Program-made: the position numbers and the translations under genes
Shown here: positions 42,109-50,575 of the stretch, piece after piece
How positions within the stretch are numbered: position 1 is the first letter of the stretch
How the letters are laid out: the number at the start of each line of letters is the position of its first letter
Notes under the pieces: generated by a model
Told to the model about the DNA's origin: nothing
The model's database searches: none
The model's input: the letters and a program-made list of their open reading frames with translations, nothing else
DNA from: JBFWUW01 sp050247075
GTDB lineage: Bacteria; Planctomycetota; Planctomycetia; Pirellulales; JBFWUW01
DNA length: 61,554 nucleotides
Direction of reading: 5' to 3'
Assembly (NCBI GenBank): GCA_050247075.1
Contig: JBFWUW010000041.1
Span: forward strand, 1 to 61,554

Positions 42109-43842
42109 ATGAGAACCACCATGATCCATCGTAACTGCTGGATGGCGGCGATTGCTTTGACCGCCGTCGCCACAGCCGTCACCACTTCCGCCCAAGAGCT
42201 TCCCCAGGGCGAGGTTGCCAAATACTCGTTCGAAAAGAGCCAGATTTTCCCAGGTACGATTCGCGATTACTGGGTCTACATTCCCCGGCAGTACGACCCC
42301 GCCAAGCCTGCTTGCGTTTACGTCAACCAGGACGGGCTGCAATACAACGCGCCCGCGGTCTTCGACCAGTTAATTGCCGCCGGCGAAATGCCGGTGACCA
42401 TTGGCGTGTTTGTCATGCATGGGCGAGTCCTGGCATCCCATGATGACGCGCTCGACCGATTCAACCGCAGCTACGAGTACGATGGGCTGGGGGACAATTA
42501 CGCCCGCTTCTTGCTGGAAGAGTTGTTACCGGAGGTCGAGTCCAAGAAGGCGGAGGACGGCCGCGCCATTGTCCTCTCGCACGAGGGAAACGACCGCATG
42601 ATCGGCGGTGCCAGCAGCGGCGCTATCTGTGCGTTTACCGCCGCCTGGGAGCGTCCCGACGCATTCAGCCGCGTCTTCAGTACGATCGGAACTTATGTCG
42701 GCCTGCGCGGCGGCAATAACTACCCGACGTTGATTCGCAAGTTTGAGCCGAAGCCGTTGCGGATCTTCTTGCAGGATGGCAGCAACGACCTGAATATTTA
42801 CGGCGGCGATTGGTGGATGGCCAATCAAGAGATGGAACGGGCCTTGCGATTTGCCGGATACGAGGTTGATCATGTTTGGGGCGAAGGGGGCCATGACGGA
42901 AAACAGGCCACCGAGGTCTTTCCCGCCGCCATGCGCTGGCTCTGGAAGGATTGGCCGCGGCCCATTGTGCCGGGTGCTGGATCGCCGCAATTGCAAGAGA
43001 TTCTGATTCCTGGCGAGGAATGGCAACTAGTGGGAGAAGGCTACAAGTTCACCGAAGGCCCCACCACCAACGCCGCCGGTGAGGTCTTCTTCAACGATGT
43101 GGGCAACAGCAAAACGTACCGCGTGGCAGCGGACGGCGAACCAAGCGTCTTTTTGGAGGACTCGCTACGGGGAGACGGCCAAGGGATTGGACCCGACGGA
43201 CGCTTGATTGCCGTGGCAGGCGGCTCGGAACAGATCGTGGCCTATTCGCCCGATGGCCAGTCAAAGGCCGTTTTGGCGGATGGCTTTCGCGGAAATGATT
43301 TGGTGCCGCTGCACAATGGCGGTATCTACGTCACGAATCCGGGGTGGGATGGCAAGGAACCGAGCAAGGTCTGGCATATCAGCGCGGCGGGTGAAAAGCA
43401 GGTCGTCGATAGCGGCCTGAAATTCTCCAACGGGCTGACAGTCTCGCCCGACCAATCGCTGCTGTACGTGGCGGATAGCCGGTCGCATTGGGTGTATAGC
43501 TACCAGATTCAACCCGACGGAACACTGCGGCACAAACAAAAGTACTTCCATCTGCATGTCCGCGATGCGGACGATGATAGCGGTGCCGACGGCATGAGGG
43601 TCGATCGCGACGGCCGCTTGTATGTCGCCACGCGGATGGGCTTGCAGGTGTGCGACCAGGCTGGCCGCGTCAACTGCATCATCCCCACGCCCAACGGAAG
43701 ACTTTCCAACCTTACCTTTGGCGGCCCCAACTTTGACATCCTCTTCGCCACTTGCGGCGACAAGGTATATAAACGCAAGGTAAAGACCCAGGGGGCGTTG
43801 TCTTGGCAAGCGCCGCTGAAGCCGAAGGCTCCACGGCTATGA
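42109..43842 (+). CDS. Exported esterase fused to SMP-30/gluconolactonase domain
   Basis: 577 residues from the ATG at 42109 (or 42121). A signal peptide (about 1-30) leads to an esterase-D/Fes-like alpha/beta hydrolase (about 40-300) with nucleophile Ser in GGASSGAICAF, a candidate acid in LQDGSNDLN and the His in WGEGGHDGKQ. The second half (about 310-577) is an SMP-30-type propeller: EGYKFTEGPTTNAAGEVFFNDVG, GLTVSPDQSLLYVADS, ADGMRVDRDGRLYVAT and LSNLTFGGPNFDILF. Both halves keep active-site residues. It could release and open a lactone from a sugar ester at the cell surface. Confidence 0.9.
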   Translation: MRTTMIHRNCWMAAIALTAVATAVTTSAQELPQGEVAKYSFEKSQIFPGTIRDYWVYIPRQYDPAKPACVYVNQDGLQYNAPAVFDQLIAAGEMPVTIGVFVMHGRVLASHDDALDRFNRSYEYDGLGDNYARFLLEELLPEVESKKAEDGRAIVLSHEGNDRMIGGASSGAICAFTAAWERPDAFSRVFSTIGTYVGLRGGNNYPTLIRKFEPKPLRIFLQDGSNDLNIYGGDWWMANQEMERALRFAGYEVDHVWGEGGHDGKQATEVFPAAMRWLWKDWPRPIVPGAGSPQLQEILIPGEEWQLVGEGYKFTEGPTTNAAGEVFFNDVGNSKTYRVAADGEPSVFLEDSLRGDGQGIGPDGRLIAVAGGSEQIVAYSPDGQSKAVLADGFRGNDLVPLHNGGIYVTNPGWDGKEPSKVWHISAAGEKQVVDSGLKFSNGLTVSPDQSLLYVADSRSHWVYSYQIQPDGTLRHKQKYFHLHVRDADDDSGADGMRVDRDGRLYVATRMGLQVCDQAGRVNCIIPTPNGRLSNLTFGGPNFDILFATCGDKVYKRKVKTQGALSWQAPLKPKAPRL

Positions 43843-43859
43843 CAGCCGATTTGGTGCCT

Positions 43860-43988
43860 GCAGAAGGCGATTCCATCGCCGAGACCCCCTCTCCTGGTAC
43901 TCCGGAAGCGGGTTGAAGAGAGGGCGATGCGGCGAGGTGCCGTCCAATTTGCAAACCCTCTCTCCGGCCCTCTCGCAGAGGGAGAGGG
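43860..43988. repeat. Hairpin-repeat copy and CCCTCTC hairpin in a convergent gap
   Basis: 43860-43882 (plus) is a copy with outer arm GCAGAA and canonical stem GGCGAT/ATCGCC. Further on, 43888-43925 and 43966-43988 contain inverted repeats of the CCCTCTC/GAGAGGG type, similar to the hairpin at 10651-10680. They fill the gap between two convergent genes. Confidence 0.8.
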
Positions 43989-44007
43989 AAATGTTGCAAG
44001 AAGCAAT

Positions 44008-45135
44008 TCACTCACCGCACGCGCGGGCCAACTCGCGAATGTAATCGAGGGCTTCCTCCAGGTCAGGCGTATCGACGCCGCGCTGCCTGCCGCCGCGGTC
44101 GCACTCTCCCAGCAGAACCAGTTCGTCATAGTCCTCGTGTTCGGTCAGCCGCCGCCGGGCGCGTGCGCCGATCGTTCCGTTATGCAGGGCATGCGCTTCC
44201 ATGTGGTGCTCGATCAGCCAGTAAGTGCGGGGCGTGATAAAGTCGGCCAACGATTCCAAGCCGGCAGCCACATGGTCGGTCGGGTCGATGGCTTTGCCGA
44301 CGTCGTGCAGAAGGGCCGCCAGCAGCAGTTCCTCGTCGTAGGGCCGCTCGTGCGAGGCCAGATCAAACACTTGCAGGCTGTGGTACAGAGCATCCCCCTC
44401 GGGATGCCAGCGCGGATCGCCTTTGACCCTTTCCAGCGGCAGCAGCAACATCTGGTAGATTTGAAAACGATCGACGTTGGCGGCCGATTGTTCGACCGCC
44501 GCCTCGATTGCATCGCTGACGGCCAGGTCGGGGTATTCCTTCGCCAGAAACCGCTCCAGTTCGGCCACGCTGGCGCGTTCAATCGCCTTGCCGGTGACGG
44601 AGCTTTTGAAGACATGGTGCGCCATATTACTGGCGTAAATGGTTAGTTCGAACGGGAACCGGTCGCGGACGTGGATGTGCGTGTAGATGCGTTCCTCGCC
44701 ATGCTTGCGCACGCGTTTGCGCTCGACATTGTAGACCAAGCCCTCGTTTTGCAACGCTCCTTCCACGGCCTCGATGCTGTCGGAAAAAACGTGCAAGTCG
44801 ATGTCGGAACCTTGCCGCACATGCCCTGTCAGTACGCTGCCGATCAGGCGGGGTTTGAAGGGCCGCAACAGCCGCATCAACCGCAAAGCCTCGATGCGCA
44901 TATGACGCAGGTTTTCGGTGCGTTTGTCCCCTTCGTGCAGCCGCGCGAAAAGCTGGATTTGATCGCGAATCTCGGCATTGCTGGGAAGGTCGGCCGGTTT
45001 TACCCACCCGCGACAGAGACGGTGGGCGGCCTTGAGTTTGGCCCGGTAGTACTCCGACTCTTGCCGGGAATACATCAACCGGGCCGCGTCGAACGCGATC
45101 TGCTGCCGCAACTTAAGATTGGACATGGGAAACAT
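44008..45135 (-). CDS. Nucleotidyltransferase-HD domain protein
   Basis: 375 residues (a start at 45126 is equally possible). An N-terminal helical region (about 1-95) is followed by a polymerase-beta-type nucleotidyltransferase core with GSVLTGHVRQGSDIDLHVF, providing the GS motif and the D-x-D metal site, and an IHVRDRFPFELTIYAS strand pair carrying the third acidic residue. A HD domain (about 235-330) has HPEGDALYHS, ALLHDVGKAI and a final His/Asp. The order NT then HD resembles CCA-adding enzymes, but the RNA-binding tail is missing. Substrate not assignable; the pairing of transferase and phosphohydrolase on one nucleotide is an attractive guess. Confidence 0.85.
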   Translation of the reverse strand: MFPMSNLKLRQQIAFDAARLMYSRQESEYYRAKLKAAHRLCRGWVKPADLPSNAEIRDQIQLFARLHEGDKRTENLRHMRIEALRLMRLLRPFKPRLIGSVLTGHVRQGSDIDLHVFSDSIEAVEGALQNEGLVYNVERKRVRKHGEERIYTHIHVRDRFPFELTIYASNMAHHVFKSSVTGKAIERASVAELERFLAKEYPDLAVSDAIEAAVEQSAANVDRFQIYQMLLLPLERVKGDPRWHPEGDALYHSLQVFDLASHERPYDEELLLAALLHDVGKAIDPTDHVAAGLESLADFITPRTYWLIEHHMEAHALHNGTIGARARRRLTEHEDYDELVLLGECDRGGRQRGVDTPDLEEALDYIRELARACGE

Positions 45136-45343
45136 GCGCCGGAATCAAGCCCATCGTAGCGGCGCGGGGCTGCCCAAAAGTTTATTCGCGATGCCCGCGA
45201 AAGGCAAGATTGTCTCACCACCCCGGGCGGGCCTTTGCGCTTTACCGACGTTACGGTTGTACAATACCGAGTACCGAAGGCGGAAAGTAAATCAACTTCC
45301 GGCAGGCCCAAGGCCACGCCAGCCCAAGCGGGACATGCGACAC

Positions 45344-45895
45344 ATGAAAATCTACACCAAGACTGGCGACGACGGCAGCACGGGCCTGTATGGCGGGGGA
45401 CGCTTACCCAAGGATGACGCCCGAATTGAAGCCTACGGCACGGTTGATGAATTGAATGCCCTGATCGGCCTGGCGCGGACCGAGCCCTTGCCGGCGGAAA
45501 TGGATTTGATTTTGAACCGCATTCAAAATGAGCTGTTTGATGTAGGGGCCGAGCTAGCTACCGTTGATGCGGCCGGCCGGTTGCCTCACACCATGGGCCA
45601 GGCCGAAATCGAAGCGTTGGAGCAGGCCATTGACTGGTTCGAGCCGGCATTGTCACCGTTGCGGCAGTTCATACTGCCGGGAGGCACCCGCGGTGCTGCG
45701 GTGCTGCATCTGGCGCGCACCGTTTGCCGCCGGGCGGAACGGCGGGTCGTCACGTTGGCCGTGCTGCCCGACCAGAACATCTCCGGGGCGCTATTGGTCT
45801 ATTTGAACCGGCTTGGTGATCTGCTGTTTGTGCTGGCGCGAGTGGCCAATGCCGCCGCCGATGTGGCCGATGTGCCTTGGGCAAGACGGGCCTGA
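45344..45895 (+). CDS. PduO-type cob(I)alamin adenosyltransferase
   Basis: 183 residues from the ATG at 45344. The full PduO/ATR signature is present: TKTGDDGSTGLYGGGRLPKDD near the N-terminus, YGTVDELNALIGLAR, NRIQNELFDVGAELAT, GGTRGAAVLHLARTVCRRAERRVV and a C-terminal NRLGDLLFVLAR. It transfers the adenosyl group of ATP to cob(I)alamin, making adenosylcobalamin. The organism also has metH, which uses methylcobalamin, so the two together show B12 use. The ATP-binding N-terminal sequence and Arg residues of the family are intact. Confidence 0.93.
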   Translation: MKIYTKTGDDGSTGLYGGGRLPKDDARIEAYGTVDELNALIGLARTEPLPAEMDLILNRIQNELFDVGAELATVDAAGRLPHTMGQAEIEALEQAIDWFEPALSPLRQFILPGGTRGAAVLHLARTVCRRAERRVVTLAVLPDQNISGALLVYLNRLGDLLFVLARVANAAADVADVPWARRA

Positions 45896-45899
45896 GGAG

Positions 45900-46412
45900 T
45901 CAATCGATACCCAGCATTTTGGCCGTGGCCAGCCAGCGGAGTTCGCCTTGCCCCCAAGCCATTTCACCGTTGAAAGCAATTGCCGCCACCGCTCCTTTGG
46001 CAAAGCGGATGGAGGCAGCGGGACCACCGATCAACCGGGCCAGTCCCGTCGAAACATCTGGCGCGTGCCCCATCCAGGCAATGTCGCCCGCGAGTGCGGC
46101 GGAATGTGCGAGCAGTGAAGACCAATCACCCCCTGGGGCCAGCTCCGTACGCTCATGAATGGCGGGTTCTTCGCGCAGGGCCTGGCGAACGATTGCGGCT
46201 GACTGCGCGCAGCGTACTAACGGGCTGGTGAATATCTGGCCCGGAGACAGGCCCCGTTTTGCCAATTTGTCGATCATCCGCCGAAATCGAAGTCTGCCCC
46301 CCGGGGTTATCGGTCGAAGATCATCGTTGGGCCAACACACGCCATCGGCTTCCTCGGCCCAAGCGTGACGCATCAGGTACAGGGTTGGCACGGCGTTTGT
46401 TGTGCACGTCAT
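45900..46412 (-). CDS. SixA-like histidine phosphatase
   Basis: 170 residues from the ATG at 46412. Catalytic His16 is in LYLMRHAWAE (the RHG signature with A replacing G), the second His in WMGHAPDVS, and Arg in SPLVRCAQSA. The length and the TPGGRLRFRRMIDKL segment match SixA-type phosphohistidine phosphatases, which dephosphorylate histidine phosphotransfer proteins such as ArcB. The RHA-type variant is common in the SixA clade. It ends 4 bp from the adenosyltransferase stop, convergently. Confidence 0.88.
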   Translation of the reverse strand: MTCTTNAVPTLYLMRHAWAEEADGVCWPNDDLRPITPGGRLRFRRMIDKLAKRGLSPGQIFTSPLVRCAQSAAIVRQALREEPAIHERTELAPGGDWSSLLAHSAALAGDIAWMGHAPDVSTGLARLIGGPAASIRFAKGAVAAIAFNGEMAWGQGELRWLATAKMLGID

Positions 46413-46423
46413 TAAAGGGTGAC

Positions 46424-46467
46424 AAAAAAACAGCCCAAGCGCGAATATCGTCGCTCCTAGGCTGTTT
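46424..46467 (-). terminator. Rho-independent terminator of the DUF1559 gene
   Basis: On the minus strand, AACAGCC / GGCTGTT arms with an inner AGCG / CGCT pair form a stem ending in seven T residues. It begins about 35 bp after the prepilin stop at 46502 and lies upstream of the SixA-like gene, which is on the same strand, so transcription of the two is separated. Confidence 0.75.
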
Positions 46468-46501
46468 GGTAGGACGAAAAACTTGGCATCCGTCCAGCGA
46501 T

Positions 46502-47677
46502 CTAGTTGATGTCGCCAGCGTCCGCACCGGCATGCTCGCCATCGTTGGGCAAACACAGCCGATCCCAGACGCCATTAATCGTCCCCATCACCGCCTGACC
46601 GCCAATAACGCCGCCATCCTTGAGTGGGTCTGTCAGTTCTTTTCGCGTTACGTATGGCGATATCGACTTCACACTGCCATCGCACATCGCCACATTCAGT
46701 TGGCTGTGCATTCCTTGCAGCCGCCAATTGTTGCAATTCCTGGTCGAGTGAATCACCTGGAACATATAGGTGTTGGCTTCAGGAATCCAATTCATACCAA
46801 AGTTGTGCGTGACGTTCTGGCCCCACTGCGCTGTCGTAGGGCTGAAAAACTGCAGGCGGTAGGTGCCATCGCATCGACTATGCCCCTCGCCAAACATAAT
46901 CGTATTGGACAGGCCGTCGCCAATTAAATTGAACTTTTGAGGTGGATTCCAGGGAGCGCCGGCCACGTTGCCATCGGTGAAGGCACTCCAGTTACCCTGA
47001 TACGATGTAACGGCCCAGGGGCGCGAATATCGCCAGGCAATCCACCCGCTGGCGGGCGTGGATGGATCGGCCGGGCAGGTCATGAAATTCATCACATTAT
47101 ACGCCTCGGCGGCGGCATCGATTCCCAGGAAACCACCGTAGGTGTAAGTCTGATCCGGTGGGGGATCCCAGTGGCCCGAGTCTCCGTTCTGCCACTGGGT
47201 ACAGGTACAGCTTTGGTAAGAGTAGGTGGTTGAATGCCCCACATGCTCTTCCGTACCGCTCACGGTCGTGCAATCCTGGGCCAAGCAAACTCCCGGAACC
47301 CACGTGCCCGAGGAACCGCTGACGGTTACATCCTGACCCCAATTGGCAGCACCCAAATTAGTTGTCTGGCTATGGGTAATGGCCTCCCAAGCGCCATTCG
47401 CCTCCACGTAAGGAGTCAAATAAACAAACCAACTGCCAAACGTGTTGCCGTGGTTTGGGTGATACCAAAAATAAGGGGGCATCGAGCCGTTGTTGCGCTC
47501 AAAATTGTGCACCGCGATGCCCAGTTGGCGGAGGTTATTCTTGCACTTGGTACGCCGGGCAGCACCGCGCGCCGCCTGTACGGCGGGCAATAGCAGGGCA
47601 ATCAACATGCCAATAATGGCAATGACCACCAATAACTCGATTAGTGTAAAACCACTGCGTCTGCGCAATTGGGCCAT
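46502..47677 (-). CDS. DUF1559 prepilin-like protein
   Basis: 391 residues from the ATG at 47677. The N-terminus RRRSGFTLIELLVVIAIIGMLIALLLPAV (split here only by description) has the class III prepilin cleavage site G-F and Glu5 of mature pilins, then ARGAARRTKCKNNLRQLGIAVHNFE typical of DUF1559. The body is disulphide-rich and aromatic, and the C-terminus has HSQLNVAMCDGSVK, equivalent to the family motif H-x9-DG but one residue shorter. Cleaved by a prepilin peptidase, it should form pseudopili or an S-layer-like structure. Planctomycete genomes usually carry dozens of paralogues; only one is in this window. Confidence 0.93.
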   Translation of the reverse strand: MAQLRRRSGFTLIELLVVIAIIGMLIALLLPAVQAARGAARRTKCKNNLRQLGIAVHNFERNNGSMPPYFWYHPNHGNTFGSWFVYLTPYVEANGAWEAITHSQTTNLGAANWGQDVTVSGSSGTWVPGVCLAQDCTTVSGTEEHVGHSTTYSYQSCTCTQWQNGDSGHWDPPPDQTYTYGGFLGIDAAAEAYNVMNFMTCPADPSTPASGWIAWRYSRPWAVTSYQGNWSAFTDGNVAGAPWNPPQKFNLIGDGLSNTIMFGEGHSRCDGTYRLQFFSPTTAQWGQNVTHNFGMNWIPEANTYMFQVIHSTRNCNNWRLQGMHSQLNVAMCDGSVKSISPYVTRKELTDPLKDGGVIGGQAVMGTINGVWDRLCLPNDGEHAGADAGDIN

Positions 47678-48066
47678 GGGATTAGCCTCGGAAAAATTGG
47701 CCGCCAATGAAACAGGGGAAATGCCACCACCAAACCCGCATCGCCGGAGAAACTAGTTTCAGCCCGAAACGGCCGAGGAAAAGATCGAACCCGCCGAATA
47801 TGCAATTACCCTTTAGTACCTTGTATGAAACCGGTTAGGTTTCGTCAAGGAAAAATTTTCCGGCACGATCCCCCAGTCCAGTGTTTGCCACCCATATCAA
47901 CTAGGGGCGTGGGCTTAGCCTGAAGGCTGAGGTAATATAAGCGAAATATCATGAGATGTCAGAAGGGCATCGCCTCATGGCGGGCATCCAGTCCTCATTC
48001 GCCGGAATTGGCAGGACGACGACTGCACAAACGCGAAAACGTTTCCTGACAGGAAACGCTTGGCTT
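47678..48066. other. Upstream region of the DUF1559 gene
   Basis: 389 bp between the prepilin start and the next minus-strand gene stop. A promoter with palindromic spacer is seen at 47820-47848 (separate entry). AT-rich sequence GGAAAATTTTTCC sits just upstream as a possible UP element. The remainder, 47850-48066, has no clear feature apart from a short GC-rich inverted repeat. Confidence 0.5.
47820..47848 (-). promoter_or_regulatory. Sigma70-type promoter with palindromic spacer before the prepilin gene
   Basis: On the minus strand TTGACG (plus 47843-47848) and TACAAG (plus 47820-47825) are separated by 17 bp. The spacer contains the inverted repeat GAAACC / GGTTTC around TAACC, a candidate operator between the promoter elements. 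The leader would be about 135 nt. The -10 has two mismatches to consensus, so this is moderate evidence. Confidence 0.5.
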
Positions 48067-48540
48067 CTACACCGTAACGTCCAGCATTTCTCCTTGGCCA
48101 ACAGGTTGCGATGAAAACTGCCTGACCCAGGCCAACTGCCGTTGCGCCGAGGAAAGTGATTCCTGATTGATATTGCCGGCAGCCTCACTCGTCAGTGCCG
48201 CTACACGGCCGCTCAATAGCTCTAGCAAATTCACCGTCTCGTCCGGGCTGAAGTCCGCCTTGTCCAGTTCCAGGCGGATACCCGCCAGATCCTGAAAGTC
48301 CGCGTCGGATAGGGCCCCCGACTGCTTCAGCCGGTCGAGCAACTCCGAAAACTCGCGAGGCGAAACACGCGTCAGGTCGTATTGGGCGACGATCTTTTTC
48401 AGAGTCGAAGGCCCCGTTTGGCCAGGCTGCACCGTAGCAGTGCCCCCGGCGGCGGCCCCCAGAGAGGCCTGCACCATATCGGCACCTTTGCTCCATGCGC
48501 CCACGATCTGTTGACCACCCGGAATCGACGAAAAATGCAT
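48067..48540 (-). CDS. Hypothetical helical protein
   Basis: 157 residues from the ATG at 48540 after AGGGTG. No domain is recognised. The region 50-150 is amphipathic and helical, with a DLTRVSPREFSELLDRLKQSGALSDADFQ segment that looks like a helix-loop-helix, and a Q/S-rich stretch (ESLSSAQRQLAWVRQFSSQPVG) near the end. The N-terminus is Gly/Ala-rich and polar, with no signal peptide. It may belong to flagellar or envelope-associated families conserved in planctomycetes, but nothing here proves this. Confidence 0.55.
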   Translation of the reverse strand: MHFSSIPGGQQIVGAWSKGADMVQASLGAAAGGTATVQPGQTGPSTLKKIVAQYDLTRVSPREFSELLDRLKQSGALSDADFQDLAGIRLELDKADFSPDETVNLLELLSGRVAALTSEAAGNINQESLSSAQRQLAWVRQFSSQPVGQGEMLDVTV

Positions 48541-48800
48541 GGCAAATCACCCTGGCAAGGCATGGGACGAAGTAGCAACCCGCCGAGGTATGCACGTAGC
48601 GTGCCACTCTCGCGTAGTCGGCCTTCTTCCGCCGTGGATGAAAAGCGCAAAGAGTTACCAGCCAACAATATTGGACTTGATTGGCCCATCCGGCCGGTTC
48701 GCCGTGGAAGGAATCCTTACGGAATTCCACAGCGGCAAACGCAAGAATTGCCGTTAGGAACCGGCGGATTTGGCCGCTAGCGGATCGACAAGGAGACCGC

Positions 48801-50384
48801 CTATCGCACACCGGCGGGAGCGACCGCCTCATAAGTCCTTCCGCTGCTGGCCTGGCCGGCGTTGAGAAGCGCTATTTGGTGCAGCCGGCGACCGTGGGAC
48901 GTGGGGTAGTCGCCCGTCAAGCACGCCTGGCAAATTTGGTCGCTGTCGAACCGTATAGCCCGGGCGATGGAGTCGATCGGTAAGTAGCGCAGCGAGTCGG
49001 CCCCCAAGGAAGCGGCCATCTCGGCCTCGACCTCGGGCGTCATCGAGCCCCCCTTCATGAACTTCGGGGCGAACAACTCGTTGATCGTAGACATGTCGAT
49101 GCCGTAGAAGCAGGGAGCAACGATGGGCGGACAGGCCACGCGGACGTGAATCTCTCGGGCGCGGCCCTGGCTGCGGATACGGTCCAACAGGACCTTCATG
49201 GTGGTCGAGCGGACAATCGAATCCTCGACCAGAAAGACTCGTTTGCCTTCCAACACTTCTCGTAGCGGCGTGTATTTGGTCTCGGCCTTGTGCTTGCGGT
49301 TGCCGCTCCCTTCGATGAACGTGCGGCCGGCATAGCGGTTGCGAATCAAGCCTTCCAACGAGGGAACCCGCAACCGATAAGCCATCGCATCGGCCGCGGC
49401 CTTGCTGGTGTCGGGCACTGGCACGACGATCGTTTCGTCATCGATCGGAACGCGTTCCAGGCGGGCAAGCTCTTCGCCCAGCGACTTTCGCGACAGGTAA
49501 ACGCTGCGGCCATCCATGGTGCTGGCCACGTTGGCGAAATAGATCCATTCAAAAAAGCAGTGCGCACGGCGGGGAGCCGTGGCGAACGTCTGCACTTCAA
49601 AAACGCCATCGTGAATCGTCACACACTGGCCCGGCAACAGTGATTTGATGTTCTCCGGGCGAAAGCCCAAATTCAGCAGGGCCACGCTTTCACTGGCCGC
49701 GGCAAACAGCGAACCTTCCTTGGCGTAGCACAACGGACGGATTCCCAAGGGGTCGCGTGCCACCACCATGTCGCCCAGCGCATTGAGAAACACGATGTTG
49801 TACGCCCCGTCAAACTTGCGGGCGATATTGCGGAAGACCTCCACCAGTGTTGGCTGGCGGTCGCCAGACAACTCGTGGCTGATGGCGTGCATGATGATTT
49901 CGGTATCGGTCTCTCGCGCCAGATGGTGCTGGCCGTTGGCCAGCAGTTGGTCGCGAAGAATGTCATAATTGGCCAGTTGCCCGTTAAAGGCAAAGCTGAA
50001 CCACTTGTGCTTTTCCAGGTGGTGCCGCTCGAACGGCTGGGCATAACTACGGTCTTCGGCACCGCAGGTGGCGTACCGCACCTGCCCAATGGCTGCCCGG
50101 CCAGAATACTCTTGCATCAGCTTTTCGTATTTCGCCCGCCGGCTCATGCGAAAGACTTCGCTAACGCTGCCCAAATCGCGGTACGTGTCGATCAACTGGT
50201 TGCGGTGCGGGTTGAAGCTGGTCATTCCCGCCGAAAGTTGCCCGCGGTTTTGAATGTCGAGCAGCATCCGCGGAATGAGCCGCGAGGCTTCCTCCGGCCC
50301 TTGCTCGGGACAAAGACGGCTCGTCTCTCCGCCCGGCAAATGATAGATGGCCGCAACACCGCACTCGTGGTGGAGTTCACTCAT
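48801..50384 (-). CDS. purF: Amidophosphoribosyltransferase, Fe-S type
   Basis: 527 residues. It makes phosphoribosylamine from PRPP and glutamine, the first step of purine synthesis. The N-terminal nucleophile hydrolase begins after a short propeptide with Cys8 in HHECGVAAIYH; the PRPP site is VFLVEDSIVRSTTM. Four cysteines match the [4Fe-4S] ligands of the B. subtilis-type enzyme: in AHCFFEWIYFA, APCFYGIDMS and the terminal CQAC. Such enzymes lose activity when oxygen destroys the cluster. The sequence RNGQLSAGMTSFN-like region around residue 47 binds glutamine. It stands alone, without other pur genes. Confidence 0.96.
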   Translation of the reverse strand: MSELHHECGVAAIYHLPGGETSRLCPEQGPEEASRLIPRMLLDIQNRGQLSAGMTSFNPHRNQLIDTYRDLGSVSEVFRMSRRAKYEKLMQEYSGRAAIGQVRYATCGAEDRSYAQPFERHHLEKHKWFSFAFNGQLANYDILRDQLLANGQHHLARETDTEIIMHAISHELSGDRQPTLVEVFRNIARKFDGAYNIVFLNALGDMVVARDPLGIRPLCYAKEGSLFAAASESVALLNLGFRPENIKSLLPGQCVTIHDGVFEVQTFATAPRRAHCFFEWIYFANVASTMDGRSVYLSRKSLGEELARLERVPIDDETIVVPVPDTSKAAADAMAYRLRVPSLEGLIRNRYAGRTFIEGSGNRKHKAETKYTPLREVLEGKRVFLVEDSIVRSTTMKVLLDRIRSQGRAREIHVRVACPPIVAPCFYGIDMSTINELFAPKFMKGGSMTPEVEAEMAASLGADSLRYLPIDSIARAIRFDSDQICQACLTGDYPTSHGRRLHQIALLNAGQASSGRTYEAVAPAGVR

Positions 50385-50536
50385 TGGGCTTTCTTGGCGG
50401 CATCTTGCCGCGCCGGTCCAGGGGACGCAGGGAGAGGATCAGCATCACCGCCATCGAAGTTAATTGTAGCCGAATGCGAGCGAATCTCAACCTAATGATT
50501 TGCCTCGCGGATTTTGCAGTGTAAGCAACCTTTTCC

Positions 50537-50575
50537 GTAGGAGGCGATTCCGTCGCCGATGGAATCGCCTTTTAC
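50537..50575. repeat. Two overlapping hairpin-repeat copies
   Basis: The plus copy 50537-50560 (stem GGCGAT/GTCGCC, one wobble) and the minus copy 50552-50575 (stem GGCGAT/ATCGGC, one mismatch) overlap by nine bases, so the region reads as a fused double palindrome. It lies between purF and the RluA-type gene, both on the minus strand. Confidence 0.85.

Noticed and set aside
27306..50575. Hairpin repeats as ordinary transcription terminators
   Set aside because: Most have no T-run, and some lie between divergent promoters or inside tandem operon gaps.
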